From: Odontesthes bonariensis
Taxonomy: Eukaryota > Chordata > Actinopteri > Atheriniformes > Atherinopsidae
Assembly: GCF_027942865.1 (NCBI RefSeq)
Contig: NC_134510.1
Coordinates: 20,143,209 to 20,207,208, forward strand
Length of the DNA stretch: 64,000 nucleotides
Direction of reading: 5' to 3'
The position numbers and the translations under genes were made by a program. The first letter of the stretch is position 1; every line of letters starts with the position of its first letter. A model generated the notes under the pieces. The model searched no databases. It was given only the letters and a program-made list of their open reading frames with translations, and had not been told where the DNA came from. Shown here piece by piece: positions 21,660-36,700 of this stretch.

Positions 21660-24600
21660 CACCCAACCTATAACCTAACATGGTGTTTTTTGTTAAAAAA
21701 TGTAATACTCAATTTACCAAGATCTTGATTTTGATTCCTCAAAATGAAGAGCAGGTTCATGTCAGCACAACTGGAGTAAAAGAAAAGCACATTTTCATTC
21801 AATCAACAAACCTGAGTCAGTTGACTTTTGGTAAAATAGAACAGAGAGATTTTGATGAAAAAAGGAAATATTTTTTAAACTGCAATACCAACAGTTCAAT
21901 CTGTATTTTGCTTTGTGAGTGTCACTGACATCTAGAGTGAAGCGAGTGAACTACCTGATTTTCCACCCACGAATGAAGAACTTTTTCTTCAGCTGAAAAG
22001 GTCTTCGAGAAATAAAAGAACACATTTGAGTTCATAATGCTCGGCTTTTCCTCAAGACGGTGAGCTATAAATGCAGAATGAGGGAACTGTTTGTTTGGAC
22101 CAGGATTGTGCAGCTCCCGTGCAAAATTCAAAGCTTGTCCATTGTTGGATCTTGAAAATTTTCAATGCAAAATTGAGACAATCTAAATTCCTATAGATGG
22201 GTCACAGACTGAAATATTCACTGGCTTTCTTCAGTGGTATTACTATTTTAAGATATTTTGATTGTTAAAGCCAACATCGATAACTTTCACCTATAAATTA
22301 ATATTTTATTTCCAATATTTATATTCGAGCATTTGTCAAACAAGTTGACGTGGTTGGGATGTTGCCTGTCAGTGCTGGGTAAATATAAAAGAATGATGAA
22401 TTTAGATGAAGAAATCTCCAATCGTACGCATCACTTCATCAACTACAGCTATTCAATAAACTTTAAAACATATTTCCCAATAAATACCATCCTGCATTCA
22501 ACAATCATATTTTAGGAAACTGGAATCAATAATTATTCCCTTTCTCTGGCAAAACAAAGTAGCACAGATAAACAAAAACAAACAAAAAAAACCCTCTGTA
22601 AATCTAAACAGGAAGATGGCTTCAGACGTCAAATGTTACTAATGGGCAGCACATTTAAGCACATGGCTTTTTGGAGAAGCCCAAACCGCGCTGAGGATGC
22701 AACCAAACCAACCTGGCCTTCTTCAGAGCAGGCAGCATGTGAGGGGACCTCTCTCATAGCCCGATTGAACGGCCCCACAACGGTAACTTCATCATACACA
22801 ACTCAATAAAAATCTTAAAAAATGTGAAACAGGGATACGCCAACCAAATGTGTCAAACATGCTTTCGGGCCTTTTAATACAGATGGCTAATACAGAAAAA
22901 CAAAGGTCACAATCCTCACTCGTTTAGGTCTTCAATATTGGATTTTTACTCAAAGGCCTTTAATAGGCTGTGCAAACTCTGCCCCTTGGTGGCCATTCTG
23001 GGAGCAGCAGGTGACTCGAATCAGCACACGAACAGTACAAAACGGCCTGTATATTTTGTGCTATTTAGGCCAAAAGACTTATTCTAAGGCACTGGAAGTC
23101 AGATATTGTTTCGTCATTTGAAATGTGGATGAGGGAGCTCAGTAATGCCCTTTGCCTGGAGAAACTTTTAATTATATATATATAAATATGTAATTATGCA
23201 GGTAGAGGGACAACTTTTGATAAAGTACGGGAGCCGGTCTTAAAATACTTGAAGGCAACTCTATGATAATACTGGTCGTAAGCAGATTTTTTTGTCCTGT
23301 CTTGTGCTATTTTATTTCATTTGTTGCCAGAGACACAACTTCTATTTTACTTTTTCTTCGCCGTCGGTGCCCTAGTTATTTCCACTTTAGGCTTGCATTC
23401 TCTCTGTTTAGCTACAGTACCTTTCTCATCTTGTGTAGAAATCCGTCAAATGATTATTTTCAATCTTAAAATGTTGTTGCTGCCTTTTTTTCTTTTCATA
23501 CCTTAATTTTTTTTTACCTGTTGTGTACAACTTGTAAGGCTATGATTGCATTGTTAGTAACAATTATTTCAGTCTGTATGTAACTTGCAATAAAAACATT
23601 TTTAAGAAAGAAAAAAAGCACTTAATATACCTAATCTAATACAGCATTGTGTTGTAATATGGATGCCTTGTCATATATATAATATTAGTATGAAAAGAAT
23701 ATAAAATGCTATGAACAAAGTCAGTAGTTAAGAAAGGAAAGGAAAATGCACACATAATCAGATATGCTGTCACAGGCTGTCACATTCACCTTCATACCCT
23801 CGTATCTTCCCACACAAATCACAGTTTGTCAATTGGATGAAAATGATTAAGCATTGCTTTGAAAGGAACTGGAATGGAATTAAAATAAAGAAAACGAAGA
23901 AGGCTCCAGTGTATCTATCTGTGTTAAAGGACGCCGTAAAGGATGCATCAAAGCTCCTTAACAGAGAATTCAAACAGCTCTTATCATGGCTGCCACTGAG
24001 ATACACCCAGATCATTTCATTCAGATCGGAACCTTCCTAAGCAAAAAGAGACAATACAATCAGACCCTAGGTCTAGTTTCACATCTAAATCTCTTTCAGA
24101 AATTCACTTTTATCTCTTTTAACGGCATTATAATAGCTTTAAGTCTACTCAAACTTAAATGGAAAGATTGATGCGTCACTTCCAACCGGCCACAAGTCTG
24201 GACTGCATTTTATTCTATTAATTAACATTCACGCACAAGATTACGATGAACTGAAGGAAGACAATGTACCAAGTAGACCCTGATACCAAGCAGCATTTCC
24301 TCCCCTTCTGCTTCCTCAGTGTTAATATTTTCAAAACAATTCTTGAAGCTAGCAATCGACATACCAACAAACAATGGAACGATTTAACAGGGATATGCAA
24401 TGCACAGAAGGATAGGCTTGCCTATTTCTTTCGGTGACTCTATAAATATCTCCAACATTTGCTGACAGTGAAGTTGTGTGTTTGCCTGCCTGTTCCTCTG
24501 CAAGAGTTTCCCTGTGAAACTTTTCAACACGGGATGTGTCGCTGTATTCTGGGCCTAACACTACGCAAGGAGATCGTGATTGAAAAAAAAAAATCAAGTA

Positions 24601-27600
24601 CAATGTGCAGCTTTCTGCTGACACATGCTCACAGCTGTATGCCATGTCGAGGTAAAAAAAAAAAAACAAAATACCTCTGACCTCATACATAACACATCAC
24701 TTGACATGCTGTCCAACAACAAATAGGGTTTGCATATGGTGGTCTCTGCTGGGTATGTTTGTATGAAGCCTTGAGGAGCATTAACACAAAAGTGATATGT
24801 GGACTGAAAGCTGCATGTGCTGTAACAGACTGCTGAAGCTAGCAATGCTGACCATACATACACTATGTCTATATAAGGTGAACAAAAACGTCTGTTTTTC
24901 AGATTACTTTAGCTTAGCAGCGATTGTATATCTCATGGATGTGTTTAGGCTGATAAGGAGAAAAACTGAAATTGAAAATGAAATCAAAATCACATTTCTG
25001 TTTATGAAGACCAGCTTCAAGTAGGTGTCACCGCAAATCCTTCCTATCAAATCTTCTTTTTATGTCCCTACATACGGTAGAAGTCAAGATGCCAGAGTGG
25101 TTAATGCCTTGGCGAAAACTACAGTCTGTAACTGATATGCTGTAACTGTCCTGGAAACACACTGTATTTAACCCATAGCTTCAGCCGTAATGCTACATGG
25201 ATTCAGTTTAATTTTTGGATCCCTTACTGTTCCACTTGTGAGGTGAATACCTCAGTTCTACTATTAGTTGGTGTTTATCACCACTAGAGTGCAGCCTTGT
25301 TGTTTGGTAAGACAGCCACAGTTACACAGCAAAAGCATCATGAACAGGATTGTTTGGGTAAAAGTGATACTGAATTGGTGTATTTGTTCAAAAATTAAAC
25401 ATAAAATCTGCCACAAATGTGTGTATATTCTAAATGGTCTGATGATAATCAAAATTGTTTTTTTTTCCTCAAGAAAATATTGATATATACACTGTGGACC
25501 AAGTAAAGGCTTCCCATATTTACTGTTGCACATTGAAAAAAAGAGAGGCTTAGAGAGTGGCAGAAGATTCAGCAATTACGATAAGTGAGATGTTGCATAA
25601 CTCATTCCCGACAACTGACAACTTATATATGTGTTGAAACTAGAATGAAGATAAACCACCATGATGATGTGTATAGGGCATAAGAACCCATATGTTGGTC
25701 CTACTGTGGTAACAGTATTGAAAATGTAAAGCAGATTATCTGTCTTAGCAGTGCAATATACAGGTTGTATACACAGTGCACAACTATAAAAGGCAATGAA
25801 TGATTGCTGGGGGGAAATAATTTATCGTTTGGCGTTCAAACTAAAGAACTCTTAAATGATTCATTTTATTTGAAAAAAAAAAAAAAAATTGACATTTACA
25901 AGGCTGAATCCTTCCATTAGGGGGCACAAATGATCTGTGTGTATTTCCGGATATAGTCAGCTTACATTACTGATGTATCACCGCCCTTTATAGTGAACTC
26001 GCGGGTCGATTAAGATAGTTTTTCAGAACTAATTTATCGTAACACTGATGTCCTGCTGTTGTAGCAAATCAAAAATATTCATTACAGGCCATCTTTAGCC
26101 TTGATTGCCAAACAACACAAAGTATGCTGTTCCCCGACATGACTTCCACCTTCAGTGGAAATGAATAAATTGTAATTATTCTTGCAAACATTAGCTTAAT
26201 AGACAAAGAAAAATATTAAATGACTGATTCCAATGTTTCCCCTGCAAACACTTGGAATGATAGCTGGAGTGTGTCCTGCAGTTTGTGGGTGGCACATACA
26301 TATGACTTGTATAAGCATATATGCATGTTCTGTATGTGTGGTTGAATTGGCTCGGGAGTTGCCACCTGTTTTGGTTTACATATGTCTGAATTTCCTTTTT
26401 TACACTTTGAAAGCTTGTGTGGGTTTGAAGAGCCTCTTGCCTTTTTCGTTTATATTTGTGAGAAGCCTTGCTTACAATTATAAAGTTTCCTTTTGAACTG
26501 TGCATTCATATGGTAAATCTCACCCTAACACATTGGCATGCTCATTACATTTTTGACCCTGTGTGATTGGAGTTTCATATTTGGTGCTAATTGGAACATC
26601 GCCAAAGTACATTTCCCTTTGATGGAAAAGGATGATTGGAATTTAAGGCAGAAATGGGCTCTTGATATATCTACCTTGGATGTGATTAATTTGCAGTATT
26701 ACACACTCAGTCAGTCTTAAATCAAATGGCAGAGATAGTGATAATTGCCTTACAGCCTGCTTCCTGTCCTCTAACTATCAGTTGCTTCCCCAGACTCCAT
26801 CAATTTTCATACTCCTGCGTTGGCGGCTGCTCAGTGCCCCTCTACTCCCGTCTTCACTCGTCTCCTCTCCCCCCGTCTGGTCCCTCTGTCTGCGAGTTGC
26901 TCCCCATAGCCATTGCTCTCTCGATTCCCTTTTAACGCTTCATTTGCTGCGTATGATTTGTATCAAGGTTACAGAGAAGGTAATATTGGCTGGCCGTTGT
27001 CTCGTATCGTGTTTTGTAATTAAAGATTTGAATTGCTGGAGGGACCTGCTTTGTTCAGAGTTATTTAATCACCTTCTTTTTTTTGCCAGGTGACACACAG
27101 CCAGTCAACTTCTTCTCTGACTTTTTTTTAAGAAACTCCTCTTTGCTCCCAGGTATTTTGTGGCATGTTGTGTTTCTTTTGTTATTACTTGGAGGAAAGC
27201 TATGGGTAAATCCCAGCATTATGAGGAATGTAATTACATGAAGAATGGGACAGTGCTTTATCCAAGGGACATTAGCATTGAGCCAGTATAGAAGAAGTGG
27301 CACTTGCTTCGGTCCTTGTAATGTACTTAATGTAATGTATGCACGGCTAGATGTATTCATTAATTTGTCTGACTGTTTTGCTCTGTTCTCTGACTTTGAG
27401 TTAAGTCACATGTTACAGTGTTTTGAAATGATTTTTTTGCACTTGTTTAACAGTTGAGAGTCCAAAAAAGGACCAAAAAAGAAGAAAATGAAAAAAACAA
27501 ACAACAAAGATCACATGACTCAGGCTGGAAATTTAGGCAACTTGCTACGCTGTCATCGTGATGGATCACATACTCACTGATGTTCTATGCCTGTTAGTGG

Positions 27601-30120
27601 AGGGTTCAACTCAGAGATGTACCAGCTCACTCACAGCAAACTCACTCACCCTCGTACAACAATCTTTGGATTTGTGGTATATAAATGATGAATATGGAGA
27701 GAATGAAATAAATTATTACTTGATCCATGTTAAGATCATGGCAAAACAAACTTGCTGCTTAAAATTGCTGCTGTAACCATCGATAGCATTTAAATCCTGT
27801 CAATCAAGGACCCGATCTATATGGTCACATCTGAGCCCCGTACTGCCTCCACAGGTTGGTTACTTGCATGTTACATCATGCATATTTATTTCAGAGAGTG
27901 TGGACAAACAGTGCCCTAAACAAATGCAGCATTCATAAGGTAGCCATCACAAACATACAAATTCGTAATTAAAAGCAAGTCTATTAATGGCCTAAAAATA
28001 AATTCATAGTCATAGCAGGTATGTGGTAAATGCCTTGGCTGTTAGGCCACTTAACATCCCAAGCTTGTTACTGATTCCAGAATTTGCACCATCAAGCAAC
28101 TAATTCTAAATTCTAAGTTCAAGTAACTCCTTACCTTGGTAGGTGGTGAAACTATTACCTGATTAACGACTTTCTACTGAAATAAATTACCACTGTTTTG
28201 ATTTACAATGACCCATTTTCAGCTCTGAACCACCCTGGGTATTGCTCCCAATTATCTGTTAGCACGTGTCATAAACAACAATTGATCGCCCACATCTCAC
28301 TACTTTAAATACTTCAAGTTAGAATGGCAGAATATTTTACCAGAAGAATGCAGGGGGAATCTAAGGTGTGTTTACACAGTACAAAAGACGGGGTAAAAGA
28401 GGCTAACTTCTTGTCCGTACGGATGACTGTTTTTGCCATGACGTCAGTACAATCTGTATCGGGACACACGGATGATATTGATGAAACAGTGGGAAGCAAT
28501 ATTCTGGCAAGCGGAGAAATGCGTGTTGCAGAAAACCTCATTTTCATGCTGGTAAATTCCACACAAAGCCTGCTCCAGCTGATTTGGACACGTGGATTCT
28601 CGCATAAAGCTCCTCTGAGTAATGTAAAGCAAATTTAAAGGCTGCAGACCATGTGTGAAAATTGTTATTCTATTCCTGTACTCTGCTGAAAGCCATTGTT
28701 TCCCAGAGTCGCATTTGGCAACTCATATTGGGTATTGTACTTGTACAGTGTTTATTCTGGTACAGAACCCTGCAGTGTTTCTCATCAGACATCCCACTGT
28801 GTACTGTTAAGCAGACTGCAGTGGACAGATAAAGGCTAAAGGAATTAAAAGCATAAAATATAGATAACAGGGCTGATGAAACAGACTACCAAGGCAGTCT
28901 TATGATCCCTCTAAAGTCATATACTAAGTATATGCCTGGCTTTAAAAAAGCTAATAATGAGGCACTACAATAATGTTAATACCATATAAAGCAGGCCCAG
29001 CATGAAAAGAATGAGCCACTGTTTTCAGTCTCACATACATTGCGCTGTCTTTGGTAGCATTGATATGAATTGTTGTTTTGCAACACTGTCAGAATTTAAT
29101 TATAACCTAATACATTCAGCCTCTTCTAAAAGAGACATTTCTTACCTCCTCTTCATCTTTGCGGTTACCTTGATGTTGCTTGCTCCACCAATCAGTACGC
29201 CCACTGATCGGGCCTATTCATCATGAGCTGGTTGAGGAGATACTGGGGGCTGGCAGAGGTGAAGAGAAGGCATGCATGTCCTATCTGAAGGTCTTTCTTT
29301 TTTTATGCCAAAGTCCGGAACCATTCAAGGATAATGAATTCCCTCCTCCTTCCCCTTTAACCTCTCCATATAGGCAGGGGGCAGTCTCCCACACATTATG
29401 CTCACTTAACTGGAAAGTAGGAAACTTGGAGATGCATGGACATACATTTTCTCCCAGCTGATCTGTCCAGCACCGCTGAGGGTGTAGATGGATTTATTTT
29501 TTTGGGGTGCTGTGGTTTGAATAACCTTTTGATTAGAGTTGAGATAAGACAGTCATTCTGTACCGTCTGATATACCGATGCTGTGTCCCAGTTGTGATCA
29601 CTTGATTTAGTTACTTTGAAGAGATATTTTGGTGTTTCGAAGTGCAGCTGCATGCAGTATTTATGAGTAGCTAGGGTCTTACCTGCAGGAGACAGCAGTC
29701 ACAGCGCTCTACAAGAATCAGAGGAGTTCTGAAGAGGGAGCTAAGCTAACAGCTACTCACAGTGGAGCCACAAAGAACAAGTTAGAACTCAAACCCTAGA
29801 AATTCCACAGTGGTTTAAGCAGGCAGATGTAGAGAATTTTAAAAGGCACATCTTTTGAACCAGTTTTTTACTTTTCAAGCAAAGAATGTCCTTGTTGTTC
29901 TGTGTTACTGCATGCACTGTGACTGTCCAATATGTCCTGCAGCAGAGTCCATCGGGGGATGGCTTACTGCTGTCTACTACATTTGCAAAGATTTAAAAGA
30001 TACTAAGTATTTGAGCTTTCCCAGGTTTTTCACCCATTTCACTGTCTGGTAGTTATCATTTAGGGATTAGACCAGCAGAATTTGATGTCACAGCTAATCA
30101 GTAGTTAGGTCTGTTGAGCA
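21660..30120. other. Gene-poor region, nothing firmly identified
   Basis: No exon with a recognised protein motif, no RNA gene. Two plus-strand AATAAA signals (22804-22809, 23589-23594) have no coding exon upstream that I can see. Open frames (for example 28324-28638, open on both strands) lack signatures. 26735-26940 is pyrimidine-rich. The AT-rich text is typical intergenic or large-intron fish DNA. Confidence 0.5.
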
Positions 30121-30127
30121 GCCACAG

Positions 30128-30717
30128 CAGGGTTGCCAACCTTTCCAAAAACCTTGGAGTGAGATTTCAGCGGGTAGGTTCGCGACACGCATCTCAGAAG
30201 TTGTTCCACAGTACGGATATATATATATATATCTGTGTAGATATGATGTAGATACATGTATACATTTTATGAATATGCAATAGTGCAGAGTGTGGGGCCT
30301 TCCTCTAGAAACATTTGCATTTCTTAAATGCAATTTCTTCCATTCTAGTCGAGTTTAGGGTGACTAGTTAGACATGGCAAATCCTAAATTCACTTGAATC
30401 GAATAACACTACATTGCTGTAGTGAGACAGCGCTGCTTTACCAATCAGATTTCGCCTTGGCAGACCGACGTCACTGACGTACCGACTGACGTAATGACAA
30501 GCCGTTTCCAGCGAATCAACAATCAGAGAGGGATTAGACACTCTGCTGTGGTCCAATCATGAGTTTACGCATTCGGAAATTATAGAACGAGAGTGAAAAA
30601 AATCAACACAGAAAGAAAAAATTATCTAGCGTGAGATTTCTTTGTTAAGTGTGAGAGCGTGACACTAAGTCTGAAAGAGTGAGTGTCACGGCAGATGCGT
30701 GAGAGTTGGCAACCCTG
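30128..30717. mobile_element. Non-autonomous hAT-like element
   Basis: The 590-base element begins CAGGGTTGCCAAC and ends GTTGGCAACCCTG, exact inverted 13-bp termini. GCCACAG at 30121-30127 is repeated at 30718-30724, seven perfect bases of the 8-bp duplication typical of hAT. The CAG...CTG ends also fit hAT. It carries an (AT)n tract near 30220-30232 and no transposase frame. Confidence 0.82.
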
Positions 30718-30724
30718 GCCACAG

Positions 30725-33700
30725 TGACAGTGACACATTCCCACATGGACACGGGATTTTAGAAAATTTGTGACAAAGTACACAGCCGTCGAATGCAAAA
30801 GTGATGTGTGTAAAAATCACTACACAACGTACCGTCATTTGACCAAGTATGAAATATGTCAGGTTTGATTTGAGTTTATCAGTTAATGAAAATTTGCTCC
30901 TCTTTGGCCCTGTTGTGAGCGGCTGTTAGCTTAGCTCATCCATCAGAATTCCTTTCTGATGCTCCAAACTAAGAGTACCCTGACCGCTGTCTACTGCAGG
31001 TAAAACACAGAGTGCTCCTGAGTGCTTCACACAACCCACACAAAACTTTAAGGCTTGATATGGACTTGGGAAAGTATGGATCAACAGTACGGCTTGTTCA
31101 AATGTTGAAAATTTAATGCGTGAATGGTTATGTACTTGACAAAATGTCAAGTCTCGACCCAACTTGCCACTTTCCTTCCTTTCACCAAATAGTCTATATG
31201 TTCCAATTCTGAGAATCTATCACCTGCTGAAGAGTTTCCTCCCCCTCCTCCTCCTCCTCCCCCTCCTTTACCGCCACAGTATGAGTTTTTTCAGAAGACT
31301 CCAGATGGCTCAGGCAGCTTTTGTTGGGGCCCATCTGCATGCTTTTTCTGCTGATCTCCGTTCCTTCATACACACTATTTGATTACCGGTGCACCTGCAG
31401 TTTCAATTTTTAGATGGAAGGGTTTGAACAAGCCTTTCATTCTTGTTGCTATAGAAAATGAGAGGCCATTTCACATCTCCTTACAATCACCACCGTTTAT
31501 GTGGTTACATTTTCCCACACAGCGAAGCAGTACTGAGTAAAGTCTTTAATAAGTCTTATATGAGTAAAATAACTTTCAGTTAATGATGAAAATCTTGAGC
31601 AACACAGAACAATGCTCACAGTAGACGCTCTGTGTTATCTGTTTTCAATTATAATTCTGAATGCAAGTCTTGGGTTGTGCAATTGGATGGGCTCAGTTAT
31701 TGTGACTTTTTCAGGGATTACATCCACATTGAGGATTAGTACAGAAATTGTTAAATTGAATTTTGGGGAGGTACAGAGATGATAAAGGTGCTACGTGGTT
31801 TATTGACTCAGCTTTGCTCACTAGACTTGCTCTTCTTCAAAGGTCAGAAAACCTATGAGCTGCTTGAAACTGGCAACACTCTCAAATCCTCCTCTTTACA
31901 GTCTAAACCTGCTTATTCAGTTAAACAGTTGAGGATCTGAGGTTGGGGTTTGGGGTTTTGAATGTTGCAATAAATCTATTGCTAAACTTTTCAAGGAAAC
32001 GTTGCACCCCATGACTCTTAAATTGCTTTAAAACAAGTAAAGTGGTTTTCGAACTGAATCCATCAACAGTTTTATGTTTCAAGTTTTATTTTAGCTGTGC
32101 ATCCAATGACTCTGCAGCCACACGGCATCGAATTCCTCTCAGTCCTATGAAGTGTTTAGGATCTATCAGCTTATTGCTTTGGTTGTATGCCATTCTGTCG
32201 ATGATCTCTTCAGTAAATCATATACAAATGCTCATTGGAGCAGGCACATAAAAGCACAACAGCTTTGCCCTTCTAAAATAAACACTTAATGCTATATTGA
32301 AAAACTGTGTAAGCAATTCACAGTCGAAGGCTTCTCACCAAATCAAATGCAAGCAGTTCTGTCAGTCCATTACTTGGAAATAAAATTCAAATAATCTATC
32401 AAGATATGAAGTTTTTTTTGTTACCCTCTAAGTGCCATACTGTATGTTTAGTAAATCCATTTCTTCACTCCATCTCCAAGACACGAATTGATGCATTTAA
32501 AAACGGAACAGTTGAATCGACCCAGCCCAGGGCCCATAACAAAGTGTTCACTGACACCAGTTTTATTCTGAAGAACCGATAGCTCATGTGACACTCATCA
32601 TTCATTATCACTCTGGGTATCATTGTGTGCAGTCACACATGATAAAATCGGGAGAAAGAATTAAAGAGTTGAGTGCTGAATAAGTATTATCTAAACATCT
32701 TATAAGATATAAGATACGGAATTAAGGAGCCCAAACTTTTAAACATGACTGGAAAAAGTCACTTAGGTCTTAATTCCTCATCATCCCGTAGGTTGACGCC
32801 ATATTTTATGTGTTTTGATGAATCAGTTCTCATGATAGATTTTCATTTAGCAGGATAGCTGCGCAGTGCAAATGAATCCAATATAACTTTTAGGAAGCAT
32901 CTTAGGAAGACTTAAATCACAGTGGGTTAACCAGGTGATCTAGGCTGGTTATGTATCGCAGTATCGCATGTATTGCAGCTCAGGGCATTCTGCATTTGCA
33001 AATAATAAGTCTTTTGTTGTTATACAGTATGTCGTTGTAACTTAGTATGTTGTGTATCAACAGCCTAATCAGCATGTGAGTGAAATGGATTGACGTAATA
33101 ATGTGATAGTGAGTGATGGGGAAATTTTGAAGCAACAGATGGTGTTTGGCACAAACATGGAAACGTTTGTGCCATAATATAACATTTGTTATATATATAA
33201 CAAATGTGGCTTTGTTATATATATAACAAAGCCACATTGTTTTTTTTCTTTATATAAGTCTTGAAAATGCAGAAAAAGATGCCTTTGTTAGATGGCCCAC
33301 AATAAACCTAAAACTAACATATCCATTTTCTTATCAGCCCAGGAGGTGGGTTTGGAGGATTAACAAAAGAACTGTGACGATATATATCAAGAACCACTCT
33401 GAAACAATACATTTCACGTGATGAGTGTATCTTGACAAAATCTAAATGAAGTGTCCGAGGGACAACAAGGGATAGTTGGAGGCAGTCGCTGTGGTTTGGA
33501 TCTCCCTGCTCTGAGAATCGACACAAGCTGATAGATGGCGCTCGGCCTGAGAGCACCGGCACAGTGACTTAATCACAGAGAAGAGGGGCAGGGCTGATAA
33601 AAACTCTGTGGGACTGTCACGCTGTTTCTGATTAAGGTTTCTTCCTGCCTTTCCATTGTGGGAAAGAAGTACCTTTACACTTAGTTTTAGAGTTTTACGA

Positions 33701-36700
33701 GATGCCAGGGGGAAAGCGAAGAACCCCTTTCCTATCCTAAACAACTGTTAACTTAGTGGGAGTGGGGTAGAGTATGGAGAATGATGCGCAACATGTTTTC
33801 CATTTAATAGTTGGGATTTTGGCAAATACTCTGGTGACACTGATGACTTAATTTCAGGAGTGCTTATTGCTCAGGGGCTAATTACTAGCTAAATATGTTT
33901 AACAGACTGTTGTGTAACTGCTTACACAATACCATGAAATGTTTCTGTGCAGACAAATCAGCTGTAGATTTGATAAAAAGGCAGTTGACATTTCAAATAA
34001 ATTCATGCTTAGAAACTTACAGCGGTTTTAAAAGTTGCTGAAGACACAAAAGTCCTTTTAGAATTTCTCCCTCTGCTTCTGTAGACAGCTGTCTCAACAA
34101 CTAATATGGAGCATCAAACAAGTAATCTCATCGTTTTGAAACTTGATTTGGCAACAAATTTAACCTGTTTGTACCTGTAAGCGTAGAGAAGAAAACCTTT
34201 TTGCAATTCTTAACTAATTTGACGCAAATTTTGAAAAAGCAAAGCAAGAGGGTCTTTCCAGAAATCACTGATTTAACAACAAGGGATGCCAGGAAAGTTC
34301 AATAACAGCTGGTGGTGTGACTCCAGTCTTATAGAGCTGAAGTGAAACCTGAAATGCTCTGGTTCTATCAGTATCTGTGCACCGCTGTGCATCTCAGTGT
34401 TTTCAACAGCTCAAAGGAAACATGTGCCTTTTTTTCCACACGCTAACACAGGTTTCCTGAGGTCTTAATAAAACGTCTGTCTTGTTATTTGGTCAAAATA
34501 CTACACGATTTCGATATCACTACACTCTTCTCAGCCCTGTCTTCAGAACTGTTCGTAGCAGCTGGTTATAAAGGAGTAAAGTAGGCCATTGAATTTTGCT
34601 TTTCAAAGCAAGGGTGAACTGGCCTTTGGAAGTCACCAGTTTTCCCGGCGAGTAGCGGGAGAGCTGGACCAATAAACCACAGGGTATTAAAATAAGGAAG
34701 CAATATTAATGCCGTTTTAAATCAATATGCATATGCTTTGAAAAACTGTCTTGTAGTGTTTGGTTTACTGGTCCAGATATGCCTAAATATGGGGTATGCT
34801 TAAGAACTGGTTAAGAATTGGCTAATTTCAGGATGTTGTGTATTTGCATAAAAAAAGTTTCCAAAGACATGGAACCATTGTTTAGATTAGACAGAGCCTT
34901 TCTACCTGGTTCGCAAATTTTCTTCTCTGTCACTGTTGGAGATGGTGAACCCTGCTGCTTTAGAGGACTTGTGTTCATCACTGTATGTGCAATAAATCCT
35001 TAATGAGTACGAAGCCAGGGGTAATTCATCACACCACCTATTCAAGAAATTTAAACATCTAGAAAAGCTGCTTCTTTAATCTGCCTCCATCCACCATCCG
35101 TAAGTTCCACACAACTGATATCAATATGGATGATGTTGTTTGTCAATGCAGCATGATATATAGTAGCAAGTAAACTCTGACTTCATGCTTTTTACCTTAC
35201 CATAGGCTCTGTGCAATCATGTTGTGTGCACAGCATTTTACCAGTTTCATTTTAAAATGTGTGGTAGCTGCTAACTGAGAAGCACTCTGCACATGACAAG
35301 TGTTGGAACTCAAGTGTTACCACTTGTCTAACAACCAGTCTTCGCCACTTATTCCTCCTCCGATGTAAGATTTCATTGTAATAGAATTCATAACGTTTGG
35401 TTTAGTTGTGGTACCTTTACAACATTGATGATTACGGAATTTGATATTTTTTAAATGTAAAAGTGGATATTGACCTAAACTGAGAACAAAAAACATTGCC
35501 CCAAACTTGTTATAAATTAAAACCGAACAAAACTGCAAAAAATCATCTTTCAGTTTTGCCAGTGAGGTTGAGAATTGTGTCATTCTCTAGCTTCCCTGCC
35601 TCTGTTTCTTCTGCAATCTGCTTTTTATTTAAAGAGCAGAACACAGTGTGTACTTTTTACACCATAATGCATTTCTCTAATAGATCCTTGCATATGTTTG
35701 AGATGTTTAAGAGCAGTTAATTTCAGCCAGCATTACATTTCAAGTTTTAAAAGGCATGTGACCTATAAAGGTGTCAGTCTTTATGTCACCTTTCGCATTT
35801 ACACCAGGATTCAAATTTCGCTTATTGCCATTATATAAGAAGTGAAACCATTAACTGGAGGCTGATTCAGCTCCGAATAAGGGGGCTTTGGAAGTTGTTA
35901 TCTGCATTATGTATCAATTCCTGTTGCACAATGATGTCTCTGCTCTGTGATTTCTGCCACACCTTGTGAAGACTAAAGAAAATGATTATGTAAAATGGAA
36001 ATGGTGGTGACATTACACCGAACAATGACTCCAATGTTGACATTTCATAGAAGATGGTTTGATAATGTAGACAACAGCACTTCTGAAATGACTGTTTTTT
36101 TTCTCCCTCACAATATCTCTGTCATCCATGTGCACACAGCGGCTGAGTCTAAGACAGGAAAGAAGTTGTTACGAGGGAATAAGGAAAAAGCCATTGGAGA
36201 GAAAAATCTGATATAGCCCAGTCTGTGATATTCTCATATCACAATGTGCAGCTGTAAAGGAAGTTTTTGTTTTGCATGTTGCGTGCTTTCAGATGGCTTT
36301 TTATTTTCAGCTCTCTGCCTGCAGTGCTCTATATTGTGGGACAAATATGCCATGTTTTTTGTCTGAAAACCCTGGACGCTGCTCCAAGGAAAATAAAAGT
36401 TTGTAAAAAATCCCTCTTGACCTTTGCCAAAATGCTTTAGGGTATCCCTTTAATGGCTTTGAAATGTTATTGTCCCATCAATACAAACTGGTGTTTGATT
36501 AAATACTCTGCTTAAATACCCCTGTGTTATCATGAATAAACCCCTACTCCTTATCACCTCGTGCCAGTCCCCTCTATAAATATTTACCACAGAAAGTTGT
36601 GCCTGCAGAAGAATGCCAATTCAATGTCAGCAGGCCTTCGTGCCGACAGACAGGAATGTGTGCCATGCCGCTGAGTATTGGATTAACAGCAAGTAAATGA

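Noticed and set aside
21922..22131. Minus-strand open frame with protein-like composition
   Set aside because: No known family, no convincing splice sites and short length.
22805..23594. Two AATAAA signals suggesting a 3' UTR of another plus-strand gene
   Set aside because: No coding exon upstream between 20.5 and 22.8 kb; the hexamer is common in AT-rich DNA.
28314..28638. Region open on both strands for about 100 codons
   Set aside because: No recognisable motif, splice context or start context; probably chance.
29683..29760. Strong minus-strand donor (CTCCTGCAG|gtaaga) after a possible exon
   Set aside because: The upstream reading is short, the acceptor is unclear and the text resembles dispersed fish repeat sequence, so it is not called an exon.
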